Positions 9,223 to 19,500 of a stretch of DNA of 36,436 nucleotides are shown here, in pieces (the first letter of the stretch is position 1; each line of letters begins with the position of its first letter). The notes beneath the pieces are model-generated. The model was not told where the DNA came from and made no database searches. It saw nothing but the letters and a program-made list of their open reading frames with translations. Location: contig JAFYSZ010000013.1 of assembly GCA_017559135.1 (NCBI GenBank), positions 1 to 36,436 of the forward strand. The letters are read 5' to 3'. The position numbers and the translations under genes are program-made. Origin of the DNA: Bacteroidales bacterium (lineage in GTDB: Bacteria; Bacteroidota; Bacteroidia; Bacteroidales; P3).

Positions 9223-9813
9223 TTAATATATCGGATTATAGATTTCTTCTTTTGACCTTTCAGCCGAAATAGTATCTTCATTTTCTTTATTTTTTGGTTT
9301 GTCAACCAAAATAGTATCTTCCTTTTGTTTTTTTTCTTTGATAATTGAAATAGTATCATACACCACAATTGTATCTACATTATATACATTATCTTTAGAA
9401 ATATGGTTAAATTCAGAAGAGGTATCATATTTCATAACATCAATAGTTTTTTTATTATGAAGATAACTAACAATTACATATATTAAACCTATTAGAACAA
9501 AACAAATAAACACCACTGATACTATTTTTAAAATATTACTTTTATTTTTAGGAACTAACGACCAATCTAAATCACATATATGTGCAAATGAAACAACATC
9601 TTTACGAGAAATAGGTATTTCAACATTTGAAGACATTTTAACTCCATTTACATAAGTTCCATTACGACTTTGATCTATTAAATAAATTTTACCATTAGAC
9701 TCAACTCTTATAGTCGCATGCAATCTACTTATCACATCTGTATTATCATGAATCACAATATCGCACTCTTTGTTACGACCTATAGTGTATATATTTTTTT
9801 TTATTCTCTTCAC
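9223..9813 (-). CDS. FHA domain protein with one membrane helix
   Basis: A 196-aa protein. An N-terminal FHA domain (about 5-80) keeps the phosphothreonine-binding signature: IGR at 11-13, SRLH at 29-32 and SRNGTYVNG at 49-57. A membrane helix lies at about 95-117. The remaining 80 residues, predicted periplasmic, are charged and contain DTI motifs (DTIVVYDTISII, KEDTILVDK, NEDTISAER), which look like short duplications. It resembles the N-terminal half of the neighbouring FHA-protease gene, with its own FHA domain and helix but no enzyme, so duplication within the operon is plausible. It could recruit phosphorylated partners to the inner membrane. The partner is not known. Confidence 0.75.
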   Translation of the reverse strand: MKRIKKNIYTIGRNKECDIVIHDNTDVISRLHATIRVESNGKIYLIDQSRNGTYVNGVKMSSNVEIPISRKDVVSFAHICDLDWSLVPKNKSNILKIVSVVFICFVLIGLIYVIVSYLHNKKTIDVMKYDTSSEFNHISKDNVYNVDTIVVYDTISIIKEKKQKEDTILVDKPKNKENEDTISAERSKEEIYNPIY

Positions 9814-9909
9814 TTTTATTTATTCTTTTAGCAAATTCACTACATTTTTTTGTTTCATCAAGCGTAGAACTTCTTTCTAATTACAAATTTTTAAGAAGTT
9901 TTTTATTTA

Positions 9910-10782
9910 TTAACTACAAATATAAAAAATACTCAATAAAATACCAATAATAAGCAATATTGATAATATAACTATTATTACCTTCCATCCCTTATTCATT
10001 TTCTCTTTTAATATTGAATTATTATTCATATCCAAAATAGCAGCAGTTAAATTATCATATTCACTTCCACTATTTCTACCTATACCTTCAACGACATTTG
10101 CTGTTTTTACAAGAATATTATCAAGAGAATCTCTTTCAGATACACTTCTAATAAAATCCTCTTCTGGCATTGCACCCCAAAATCCATCCGTACACAATAT
10201 AAACCTATCACCTTTCAGATATGGACGTTCAAAAATCTCTACATCTACTTTATTATCTATTCCAAGAGCTTTCAAAATTACATTAGACTGAGATGATAAT
10301 CTTGCTTGCTCTTCGGAAATAACCTTTTTTTTAACCATCTCAAATACTAAAGAATGATCAAATGTTCTAAAGATCTTTTTACCTTCTCGCAATTGATACA
10401 CCCTACTATCTCCAACATATGCTATGAATGCAGAAAATTCGGTAAACAACAACGCTGTCACAGTAGTTCCCATGCCATGAAGTTCTGGATTTTGTAATCC
10501 TTTTTCAATAATAACCTTATTCGCATTTTTTATAGCATTTACTAGACACGATGAAGGATTACTTTGTTCTCCTGCTAATTCAATGGTTTCAATAATTGTT
10601 CTGACCGCAAGTTGTGAAGCTGTACTTCCTCCTCGCATTCCCCCCATTCCGTCACACACAACAACAAGATAGCCTAATGCAGTATCTTTAATACCAGCTG
10701 AATCTTGATTTTCTTTTCGACCACCTATCCTTGACTCAACAAAACCTAAAGTATCTCCTTTATAATCTATAGGTATAATCAT
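9910..10782 (-). CDS. PP2C-type Ser/Thr phosphatase, tail-anchored (PppA-like role)
   Basis: A 290-aa metal-dependent phosphatase. The chosen ATG at 10780-10782 lies 2 bp after the kinase stop; a longer reading from 10851 would add 23 residues overlapping the kinase and is unlikely. The PP2C motifs are in order: GGRKENQDS near residue 20, CDGMGG (43-48), GDSRVY (124-129), CTDGFWG near 199, and the metal-binding Asp in YDNLTAAIL (243). The C-terminus is a membrane helix (about 267-287), so the enzyme is inner-membrane anchored with its active site in the cytoplasm. In the threonine phosphorylation pathway of other T6SSs, PppA reverses PpkA action; the tight pairing here with a kinase suggests the same. 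Bases 9814-9909, downstream, are AT-rich with only a weak 8-bp inverted repeat. Confidence 0.88.
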   Translation of the reverse strand: MIIPIDYKGDTLGFVESRIGGRKENQDSAGIKDTALGYLVVVCDGMGGMRGGSTASQLAVRTIIETIELAGEQSNPSSCLVNAIKNANKVIIEKGLQNPELHGMGTTVTALLFTEFSAFIAYVGDSRVYQLREGKKIFRTFDHSLVFEMVKKKVISEEQARLSSQSNVILKALGIDNKVDVEIFERPYLKGDRFILCTDGFWGAMPEEDFIRSVSERDSLDNILVKTANVVEGIGRNSGSEYDNLTAAILDMNNNSILKEKMNKGWKVIIVILSILLIIGILLSIFYICS

Positions 10783-10784
10783 AA

Positions 10785-11777
10785 TTATATTGTAAATAAA
10801 ATCATTACAAGAATTAAAAATATTACAAGAACTCCAAATATAAAGATCCAATTAATTAAAATCCAATCTCTTAATATTTTTTTTTCACTACTTTCAATAG
10901 CATCTAAAATAGCATTTTTAAATTCTAAAGCTGTTTTATAACGTTTAGAAGGCATTTTTTCTGTCGCTTTCAAAATCACATTAAAAATACTTCTCGGTAT
11001 TCGCTTATCATATGGAAGTTTCATCTTTATTTGACGATACAATACATCTGCCTCTATATCTGTTTTAAAAGGATTCTTACCTGTTAACAATTCATAATAC
11101 GTAACACCTAAAGCATAAATATCTGTTTGTGGACATATTTGCAAGTCATCATTATTACGCAAAATTTGCTCAGGTGCTGCATATTGAGGTGTACCAACAA
11201 ACCCGCAAGAGGAATATTTATTACCTCCATTCAAACGAGCAATACCTAAATCCATAAGTTTAATAACTGATCCATTTTCAATCATTATGTTAGATGGTTT
11301 AACGTCACGATGAACAACTCCTCTTTCATGTAGATATTGTAATGCATCTAAAACTTTACATAATTCAGTAGATATTTTTTCTATTTTATCTTTATGATTT
11401 AAATTGTTTAATTGTTCTCTTACGTGAACATCTAACGTTATTCCAGAAACATATTCACTTAAAATGAATATTGGACCTTGATCAGGTAACACTTCACATA
11501 AGCCTATCATTTGAACTAAATTTGGATGACAAAATGAAAGAGAGGCTTCTTGTTTAGCTCTATCTCTAACTATTTTGTTATTTGCGTAAACATCCTTCAC
11601 TCGCTTTACGGCAATTCTCAGATTTGTATTACAATTAAAACCTAAATACACAGTACCCATTGCACCTTTTCCTATTGGGATACTATTAGAATCATAACAA
11701 TACCATACATTATTTAAGTTTAAGTAAATCCAAGAATCACCATTTTTTTTAAAAACTTGCTGACTATGATTACACAT
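10785..11777 (-). CDS. Ser/Thr protein kinase, C-terminally membrane anchored
   Basis: A 330-aa Hanks-type kinase. Motifs: GKGAMGTVY (36-44), ATP lysine in RIAVKRV (K58), EYVSGITL hinge, HRDVKPSN (156-163), MDLG at 175-178 in place of DFG (a common tolerated change), GTPQYAAPEQ, and TDIYALGVTYYEL. A hydrophobic C-terminal helix (about 308-330) ends the protein, so unlike the other kinase in this operon it has no extracytoplasmic sensor domain. It ends 2 bp before the PP2C start, an obvious kinase/phosphatase pair. The nearest upstream gene encodes an FHA protein with conserved Thr motifs, the most likely substrate and reader. A link to secretion activation is inferred from the operon. Confidence 0.88.
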   Translation of the reverse strand: MCNHSQQVFKKNGDSWIYLNLNNVWYCYDSNSIPIGKGAMGTVYLGFNCNTNLRIAVKRVKDVYANNKIVRDRAKQEASLSFCHPNLVQMIGLCEVLPDQGPIFILSEYVSGITLDVHVREQLNNLNHKDKIEKISTELCKVLDALQYLHERGVVHRDVKPSNIMIENGSVIKLMDLGIARLNGGNKYSSCGFVGTPQYAAPEQILRNNDDLQICPQTDIYALGVTYYELLTGKNPFKTDIEADVLYRQIKMKLPYDKRIPRSIFNVILKATEKMPSKRYKTALEFKNAILDAIESSEKKILRDWILINWIFIFGVLVIFLILVMILFTI

Positions 11778-11845
11778 ACACCTCTACAAAATATTATAAT
11801 TTTTAATACTTTGATTTTAATTGTAGCATTATATATAGCATCGTT

Positions 11846-12547
11846 TTAAATAAATACTGTTCCTTCAGATTTTACACAAGGCTTTTTTTCAGTACGATTA
11901 TCAAATCCTACAGTTCCTTCATCTAGGGGAGTAGCGTTATCTTCATGATATCCCAACGTTCCTCTGTTAAATATAGGAGGTTTATAAGGATTCTCGTTAA
12001 TTCCTAAGGAAGTACAATTATTAACATTTATTGGTATAAAATTATCACAAGTACCTATACCTATTTGCTTTGAATCAATTAAAATAAGATACAAATCATA
12101 GTGTTCACCAATAGTAACAATATCTCCATTAAAACATTCTCTTTGATCAAATCCAAGACTTTCTCCATTAATCATTGTTCCGCATGTAGAACGACTATCA
12201 CAAATTGATGCTATTATTTTTTCTGGATTTTTCATTTTACGAACAACTAATACAGCATGCTGTTCTGAAACAGTAGCTTCCTTTAAACAAATATCACTAT
12301 TGACTGAACGCCCAATACAATTAGCCCCCAATCTCAATGGCCAAAACTCTCCCAAAACAGATCTTGAAATTGAATACAAGAAACCAACAATTGGTTTTTG
12401 TTCATTCATATTACCATTCATTCGACCAACTCCAAATGATAAATTGTCACACACACTACTTTGATATTTATCATTATGCCTTACAAAAGTTGTTTGCTCG
12501 TCATAAGTACATTCCATTCCAGGAATAATAGTCTTATTACTACTCAT
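11846..12547 (-). CDS. Soluble FHA protein with repeated Gly-Thr motifs (Fha/GarA-like)
   Basis: A 233-aa protein with a central FHA domain (about 68-155): IGRSVNSDI at 78-86, VSEQHAVLV at 93-101 and CGTMING at 122-128. No signal peptide or membrane helix is seen. The flanks carry short Thr motifs: NKTIIPG (T6), EQTTFV (T19/T20), and near the C-terminus RGTLGY (T197), EGTVGF (T212) and EGTVFI (T230). The last three are a repeated G-T-(L/V) pattern. In GarA-type proteins an N-terminal Thr is phosphorylated and then bound by the protein's own FHA domain; these motifs suggest multi-site control of that kind. The gene is 12 bp after the NusG-like gene and 68 bp before the kinase. Confidence 0.75.
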   Translation of the reverse strand: MSSNKTIIPGMECTYDEQTTFVRHNDKYQSSVCDNLSFGVGRMNGNMNEQKPIVGFLYSISRSVLGEFWPLRLGANCIGRSVNSDICLKEATVSEQHAVLVVRKMKNPEKIIASICDSRSTCGTMINGESLGFDQRECFNGDIVTIGEHYDLYLILIDSKQIGIGTCDNFIPINVNNCTSLGINENPYKPPIFNRGTLGYHEDNATPLDEGTVGFDNRTEKKPCVKSEGTVFI

Positions 12548-12559
12548 AAATCAAGATAT

Positions 12560-13189
12560 TTAATAATTTCTAATCTTAATATAATTTTTATTTACACTAA
12601 CACATGCGTACCCTAACAATTCCACATAAACCCCCACTTTTGTTTTTTCCCGATCAAAATAGCACAATTCTCCACTCAATCCTTTCAATGGTCCCCGTAT
12701 AATCTCTATTTTTTCACCTATTTTTTGTACAGAATGTGAAATTTCCACAGAAGAATTAGCTTTTTCCAACATCAACTTCAACATATCTATTTGTTCAGTT
12801 GGTATTTTAGCAACATCTTTTCTTCCTGGATAAGACATAAATTTATACACAAATGAAAACTTTACTATTTCCTTTTCTAATTCTTTATTCACTAAAGCAA
12901 AAACAACCATAGGAATGACTACCCTTTCTATCTTTTTCCTACGATCACTCCAGTAATGAAACTCTGTTTGAGTCGGTACAAAATTTTCTATTCCAAGTTC
13001 AGTCAACTTTCTAGCGACACTCTTTTCTGTATTTATTTTAACAAGGAGCGCAGCCCAATACTTAGTCTCAGACGACTCATGCGTCTGTAACAACTTGCTG
13101 TCACCATTATTACATATAAATGTGTGTGTGGGGGGGGGAAGATAAAGCTCCGCTGCCGCTTGTCCCACAAACAAACGAGCAATCCTCAA
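12560..13189 (-). CDS. NusG/UpxY-like specialised antiterminator, first gene of the T6SS-like operon
   Basis: The conserved part begins at KYWAALLVKIN, the beta-alpha-beta start of a NusG N-terminal domain. It continues with ENFVPTQTEFHYWSDRRKK and ends in a KOW motif (IGEKIEIIRGPLKGLSGEL). That makes it a NusG paralogue of the kind that controls capsule operons in Bacteroides (UpxY). Such proteins ride on RNA polymerase and let it read through long operons. Start choice is a problem. The open frame has no ATG; only a TTG at 13187-13189 is available. A good ATG at 13212-13214, with a -7 box 46 bp upstream, is one base out of frame. The two frames would join if the C9 tract (13130-13138) had eight or eleven Cs. 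So the gene as written may be in an off or frameshifted state, or the tract length may be a sequencing error. Confidence 0.8.
   Translation of the reverse strand: MRIARLFVGQAAAELYLPPPTHTFICNNGDSKLLQTHESSETKYWAALLVKINTEKSVARKLTELGIENFVPTQTEFHYWSDRRKKIERVVIPMVVFALVNKELEKEIVKFSFVYKFMSYPGRKDVAKIPTEQIDMLKLMLEKANSSVEISHSVQKIGEKIEIIRGPLKGLSGELCYFDREKTKVGVYVELLGYACVSVNKNYIKIRNY
13121..13138 (-). repeat. Simple-sequence tract (TG run plus G9) inside the NusG-like gene
   Basis: On the plus strand five TG units run into nine Gs (13130-13138); on the coding strand this is C9 followed by CA repeats. It lies in codons 18-23 of the TTG-started frame, upstream of the NusG domain. Runs of this length slip during replication. 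A one-base loss would fuse the ATG frame from 13214 to the NusG frame; at C9 the ATG frame stops at a TAA about 14 bases after the tract. Confidence 0.85.
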
Positions 13190-13259
13190 AAATTGTAATA
13201 TCTTTTTTTTGCATTAAACAAAAAAACAGGCCCTAATAATCCACGGGCAAAATCAAATG

Positions 13260-13267
13260 CAAAGTTA
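13260..13267 (-). promoter_or_regulatory. -7 promoter element for the T6SS-like operon
   Basis: The minus strand reads TAACTTTG, matching the Bacteroidetes -7 consensus TAnnTTTG. No clear TTTG lies 19 bases upstream. The expected RNA start is 40-47 bases before the ATG at 13212-13214, which supports that ATG as the original start of the NusG-like gene. Confidence 0.55.
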
Positions 13268-13535
13268 CAACTTTTTTTTCTTTCTTAGTCATTTATAAGA
13301 TAAAAAAAACATTATTGTACAAAAAGTACAAAATATAGTTATGCTTAACAACTAAAAATCTATTATCAAACAACTATATTTTAAGTTTTAAATCTTATAC
13401 TACTCTCCATTTTGGGATAATAAGTTTTAATATTAATTTAGCTTAAAAAAGTGTCATCTTACATTTACAAATCTACTATTTTATTTCTTGCCTGAATCAT
13501 GGGGAGTATTATATTGTTTTTATACATAAACTTTA
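13268..13535. other. AT-rich intergenic region between the T6SS operon and the CRISPR array
   Basis: No gene is seen. On the minus strand it has a second -7 element, TAGATTTG (13468-13475). The flanking block 13434-13487 closely resembles 33149-33197, including GTAGATTTG followed by ACACTTTTTTAA. In the second copy this block is the outward promoter behind an IS3-like remnant. The 45 bases before the first repeat would be the array's upstream flank; no strong plus-strand promoter is obvious there. Confidence 0.5.
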
Positions 13536-15114
13536 GTTGTGAATTGCTTTCAATTTAGTATCTTTGCATTTGCAAAAACAACTGTTAATTCTTTAAGTAG
13601 AGAAGACAGAAGTTGTGAATTGCTTTCAATTTAGTATCTTTGCATTTGCAAAAACAACAGATCAGCACGCATACGGCTTTGGACAGGGTTGTGAATTGCT
13701 TTCAATTTAGTATCTTTGCATTTGCAAAAACAACTATGTGAGTTGTTGGTAAACCGAGGAAATCGTTGTGAATTGCTTTCAATTTAGTATCTTTGCATTT
13801 GCAAAAACAACTCAGTTTGTAGATACATCACAACAGTATAGTTGTGAATTGCTTTCAATTTAGTATCTTTGCATTTGCAAAAACAACACCCTCGTACAGA
13901 AAAACAAATGCAGGTGAGTTGTGAATTGCTTTCAATTTAGTATCTTTGCATTTGCAAAAACAACGAGTAAAATTTTTTTGCGTATATTTTACGGTTGTGA
14001 ATTGCTTTCAATTTAGTATCTTTGCATTTGCAAAAACAACAGCAAATTGTTTCAAAGCTTGCAAGGTCAAGTTGTGAATTGCTTTCAATTTAGTATCTTT
14101 GCATTTGCAAAAACAACTCATCGTATCTTTGCAACGTAAACAAAACAGTTGTGAATTGCTTTCAATTTAGTATCTTTGCATTTGCAAAAACAACTCTAAT
14201 AGGTCGCTATAAGAGAATAGCAATGTTGTGAATTGCTTTCAATTTAGTATCTTTGCATTTGCAAAAACAACTTGGAATATCGCTTTTTGGTTGATTTTCC
14301 TGTTGTGAATTGCTTTCAATTTAGTATCTTTGCATTTGCAAAAACAACAATGCGTAGCAGTTAATTATCATTTATACGTTGTGAATTGCTTTCAATTTAG
14401 TATCTTTGCATTTGCAAAAACAACACCTTAGTTCGAATAGTTCTTTACAAATAGTTGTGAATTGCTTTCAATTTAGTATCTTTGCATTTGCAAAAACAAC
14501 GCAGATGTACACCATCAAAAGGTCGTAATGTTGTGAATTGCTTTCAATTTAGTATCTTTGCATTTGCAAAAACAACTCCTTAATACTTTGGTCTAGTTCT
14601 TCTTCTGTTGTGAATTGCTTTCAATTTAGTATCTTTGCATTTGCAAAAACAACAACAGAAATTGAACCCGGATTCCCTGCTGGGTTGTGAATTGCTTTCA
14701 ATTTAGTATCTTTGCATTTGCAAAAACAACCACAATGGAAAAAGCCATCAACGAAATTTCGTTGTGAATTGCTTTCAATTTAGTATCTTTGCATTTGCAA
14801 AAACAACTTTAAATCGTTTGTCGACATCAATGAAATTGTTGTGAATTGCTTTCAATTTAGTATCTTTGCATTTGCAAAAACAACGTTTTCGATTATTATC
14901 GTCTATGAATATTGGTTGTGAATTGCTTTCAATTTAGTATCTTTGCATTTGCAAAAACAACGTGATTTGAAACGTTCTGCATTTCCCATTGTTGTGAATT
15001 GCTTTCAATTTAGTATCTTTGCATTTGCAAAAACAACTTACAGGAATAGGACGTTCAGCAGTAACCGGTTGTGAATTGCTTTCAATTTAGTATCTTTGCA
15101 TTTGCAAAAACAAC
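13536..15114 (+). CRISPR. Type II-C CRISPR array, 21 repeats, 20 spacers
   Basis: Twenty-one apparently identical 47-bp repeats start GTTGTGAATTGCTTTC and end GCATTTGCAAAAACAAC. Starts are 13536, 13612, 13688, 13765, 13841, 13918, 13994, 14071, 14148, 14225, 14302, 14378, 14454, 14530, 14607, 14684, 14761, 14838, 14915, 14991 and 15068. Spacers are 29-30 bp. The 5' half of the repeat is complementary to the tracrRNA at 21071-21090, which fixes transcription to the plus strand, toward and convergent with cas2. Each repeat holds TTG at repeat positions 2-4 and TATCTTTG at 24-31, 19 bases apart, a good Bacteroidetes promoter. Ends are short inverted repeats (GTTGT/ACAAC). No degenerate terminal repeat is seen, so the leader end cannot be told from decay. 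Spacer sources cannot be identified here. Confidence 0.98.
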
Positions 15115-15148
15115 AGAATCTGAGTAAAAGACTCGGATTCTGTTGTTT
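15109..15148. terminator. Bidirectional hairpin between the array and cas2
   Basis: A 17-bp stem with one G-T wobble: the left arm begins with AACAAC, the last six bases of repeat 21, and the right arm ends in GTTGTT (15131-15147). The loop is AAAAG. On the minus strand the stem is followed by a T run, so it can end cas transcription; on the plus strand it is followed by TTATAT, a weaker tail for the array. Confidence 0.7.
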
Positions 15149-15222
15149 ATATAAAGTAATAGGATTTAAAAATAAGGCTATTATTTATAATAATATAATT
15201 ATTAATTAAGATTTTTTGGAAT

Positions 15223-16499
<1,277 letters not shown>

Positions 16500-16503
16500 A
16501 ATA

Positions 16504-19500
16504 TTATAAAAGTTTAATATTACCTAATCTATCAACCTGTATAGGAATACAAGTTTCTTTTATCATTTCTCCACTCCATGCACGTTCAGCTTTATTATTT
16601 GCACCTAATTCAGTTGTTTTTATAATAGCATTAGCTATAAAATAAGGAACAAAGAAAGCTTGGTTACCACTACTACTAACAAACTTATAAATTCTACTTC
16701 TATCAAATGAATATTGTTTTGTTTTTAATTCTTCTTGTATTGGTAAATACACCAAATCATTTGGAGAAATAACAAACAATAATTTAGTTTTACTATCCTT
16801 TACATATTTTTTTTCTTTTAATACACTATCCAATTGCTCCTTCCATTTGTTTTTATATTTCTTTTGACAATCTATTACAAGATTTAAAGGAATAGTAACG
16901 TAACTTCTTTTAGCATCTAATTCATATATAGCAAAGAATAAATTAGTACCTTTCGCTGCTTCTACAAACTTTTTATTCTTATTTCCTCTATTTCCTACTG
17001 CAAATTTATCCGCTTTTTCAAATTTTCTTGCTTTGTAAATAGGTTGATGTGGTTTATTATTATTAAGTTCATAAATATTCTTATTCATTTCTTCTATTCC
17101 CTCTGGTGAGAAAGCTTTTTCTAAATTTCCATCATTAGCTTCTAAATGATTTTCAAGAATCTTTCTAATGCCTGAATCAGTTATGCTCTTTATATCTTCT
17201 TTCTTACTAACAATATCACCTATTGCTTTTCTTGTTGCAAAATATCTATCATTAGTCTCTTTGGTAAAGTAATATACTTTAACTTTATCGTTTTTGATTT
17301 CAGAGTTCCAAATATCTTTGTTATCCTTAAAATGTTTGATTATTGCTTTATTATCTTTACCTAATGCCTTTAATCTATAAACCTCTGCCTTTAACTCTTT
17401 ATCTACTATTGATTGTGGTTTGTTTAATGCTTCAGAAAGTTTAATATCTTTTATTTCTCGTAAATTCACTTCTCCAAAAACAGTTTCTTTATGCAATGAT
17501 TTGCGAATTGCCAACAATTCTCCTTTTTCTTGTGGTTTTAATTTGATTTTTCCTGTTTTTTTGTCAATGTACTTAGTTTTATTTGTTGCTTTTGTTAGCA
17601 CTCTAAGGTTTTGTTTGAAACTTACTACTATATTTCTTAATACTTGTTCAGCATCTTGTGTAAATGTATCCCAAGGTTTATAGAATGCTTTAAACACTTC
17701 CTTTTCTTCGCCATTGATTTTAGCTTTTTCTCTTTTTCTTAATTTATATTGTAACTGATAACGATTTGCTTTATTTTCCGACAAAGCAGATTCATTATTT
17801 AATAAGTTTACGTGATTACGAGTAGCACAAGCAATAACTATTGCATCCATTGCGTGATGACGATGATCTATTCTTTTCTTTTTAAATCCTTGTTGTAAAT
17901 CCAATGGCATTGCAGGAATCTTATGCCCTTCTTCATTATAAGTAGTAAATTCTTCTTTTCCTATTAATTCTTCTAATCTTTCGAATCGTGGCAATATAAT
18001 TCTATTCCAAACATCATTTAATCCCCAATCTTGTTTTAATCTATCTGTTATTTTACCTGTACAAGTAATAAGATTTTTTGAAGTTACTTCTGCTTCATAT
18101 TCGCCATTTTCCAACTTCTCTCTAACAATATTTGAGAGTAAATTTTTAACTAATTTACTTATGTATCGAGAATCATTTAATTGTCTATTTATAAAATCAT
18201 CGGGTATATCAGTTAATAGAAGATTCTTTTTCTTTACATTAAAATAGTGTTTATTTACAAAATCCACATATTGTTCATCTGTAAATATTTTTACAGTTTT
18301 TCCTCCTGACAATTCTATTATTGCTCCCCCATTATTTTTTATAAATTCATAGCCAAGCATTCTATCTTTTAACCCATTAACTTCTGCTTCACAAATAACC
18401 TTATTATTAAAAGAGTCATCAAAATATCTTGCTTGTGGTATTATATGCTCTATTTGATATGCAGAAGTAAAAAGTTTTGAAAGTGGAATCATCTCTCCTG
18501 TATATGGAGATTGATATTTTTGTTCAAGCCAAAGTTTATAACGAGCTACTTCATTAGATGTAGGATTAGCTTTTTTAGAAATATCTATGATTTCTTTATA
18601 GTCTTTATCTGTTTTTGAAAGATTAGCTAATGCGTAATTCTCATATATTCTAAATATTGTTTGTTGCGATGGAGAATGCGGTCTTACTTCTTCTATATCA
18701 GGATATGATTCTTTGAACTCTTTAAGTATTTGTTTTATTCTAAGATTGGTGTTTTCATTTTCTATGTTTTGTTTAGATATAGTCTCTCTTTCCTTATTAG
18801 TTTTTTTAAGTTCACGCCCCATTTCAACGTGTATTTCATCAATAGTTCCTACTTGTTTCCAAATATCTCTTACTACTCTTAAAGTTTCAGTAACAACTTG
18901 TTCAACAATAGGATTATTTAGTGAATGCTGTTTAAACTGTTTTAAGTACTCATCTATATCTTCAGGTTGATTCCATTTAGTAATTTCCTTTGCTTCGGAA
19001 TGACGTCCATAAACAACATAACAAGCAAGCCATAAAGGGAGTCCTTTAAATTGAGAAACATTTGTATAATTCTCTAATTTTTCTCTAACCTTATTATCTA
19101 TTTCTTCGTCAAACTCCCCTGTTATTATATTTTCTATTCTTTCTTTTGTTTTTGTATCAATATTATCTTCTTTCCAATAATCGCCACATCGCATTAGTGG
19201 TAAGAGTTTTTTTATAGCTTTAAGTGAATAAGAAGCATATTCTTTTTGAAAAATCTCTTTTTGTAATTCTTCTGCAAAACTTATAGAATCTTCTATGCCG
19301 TATTTTTTTGCAAACTTCAACAAAGCTTTATATATTTCTTCTTTATCATTAATTGAATACAATATATGCCAAAGATGTTCTTCTATTTCTTTTGTTAAAA
19401 AATTAGCAGACACACCGATTTTTTTTAATCTTGACAATAAAGAAGCATGAGTAGTATTACAAGGATATTTTTTATCCTCTACATAGTTCCAACGATAGTT

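Noticed and set aside
9183..9368. A minus-strand open frame overlapping the single-FHA gene
   Set aside because: It is out of frame with a clear FHA-TM protein and is Lys/Ile low-complexity.
10783..10851. A 23-residue N-terminal extension of the PP2C phosphatase
   Set aside because: It overlaps the kinase gene and has no phosphatase motif; the ATG at 10780-10782, 2 bp after the kinase stop, is the natural start.
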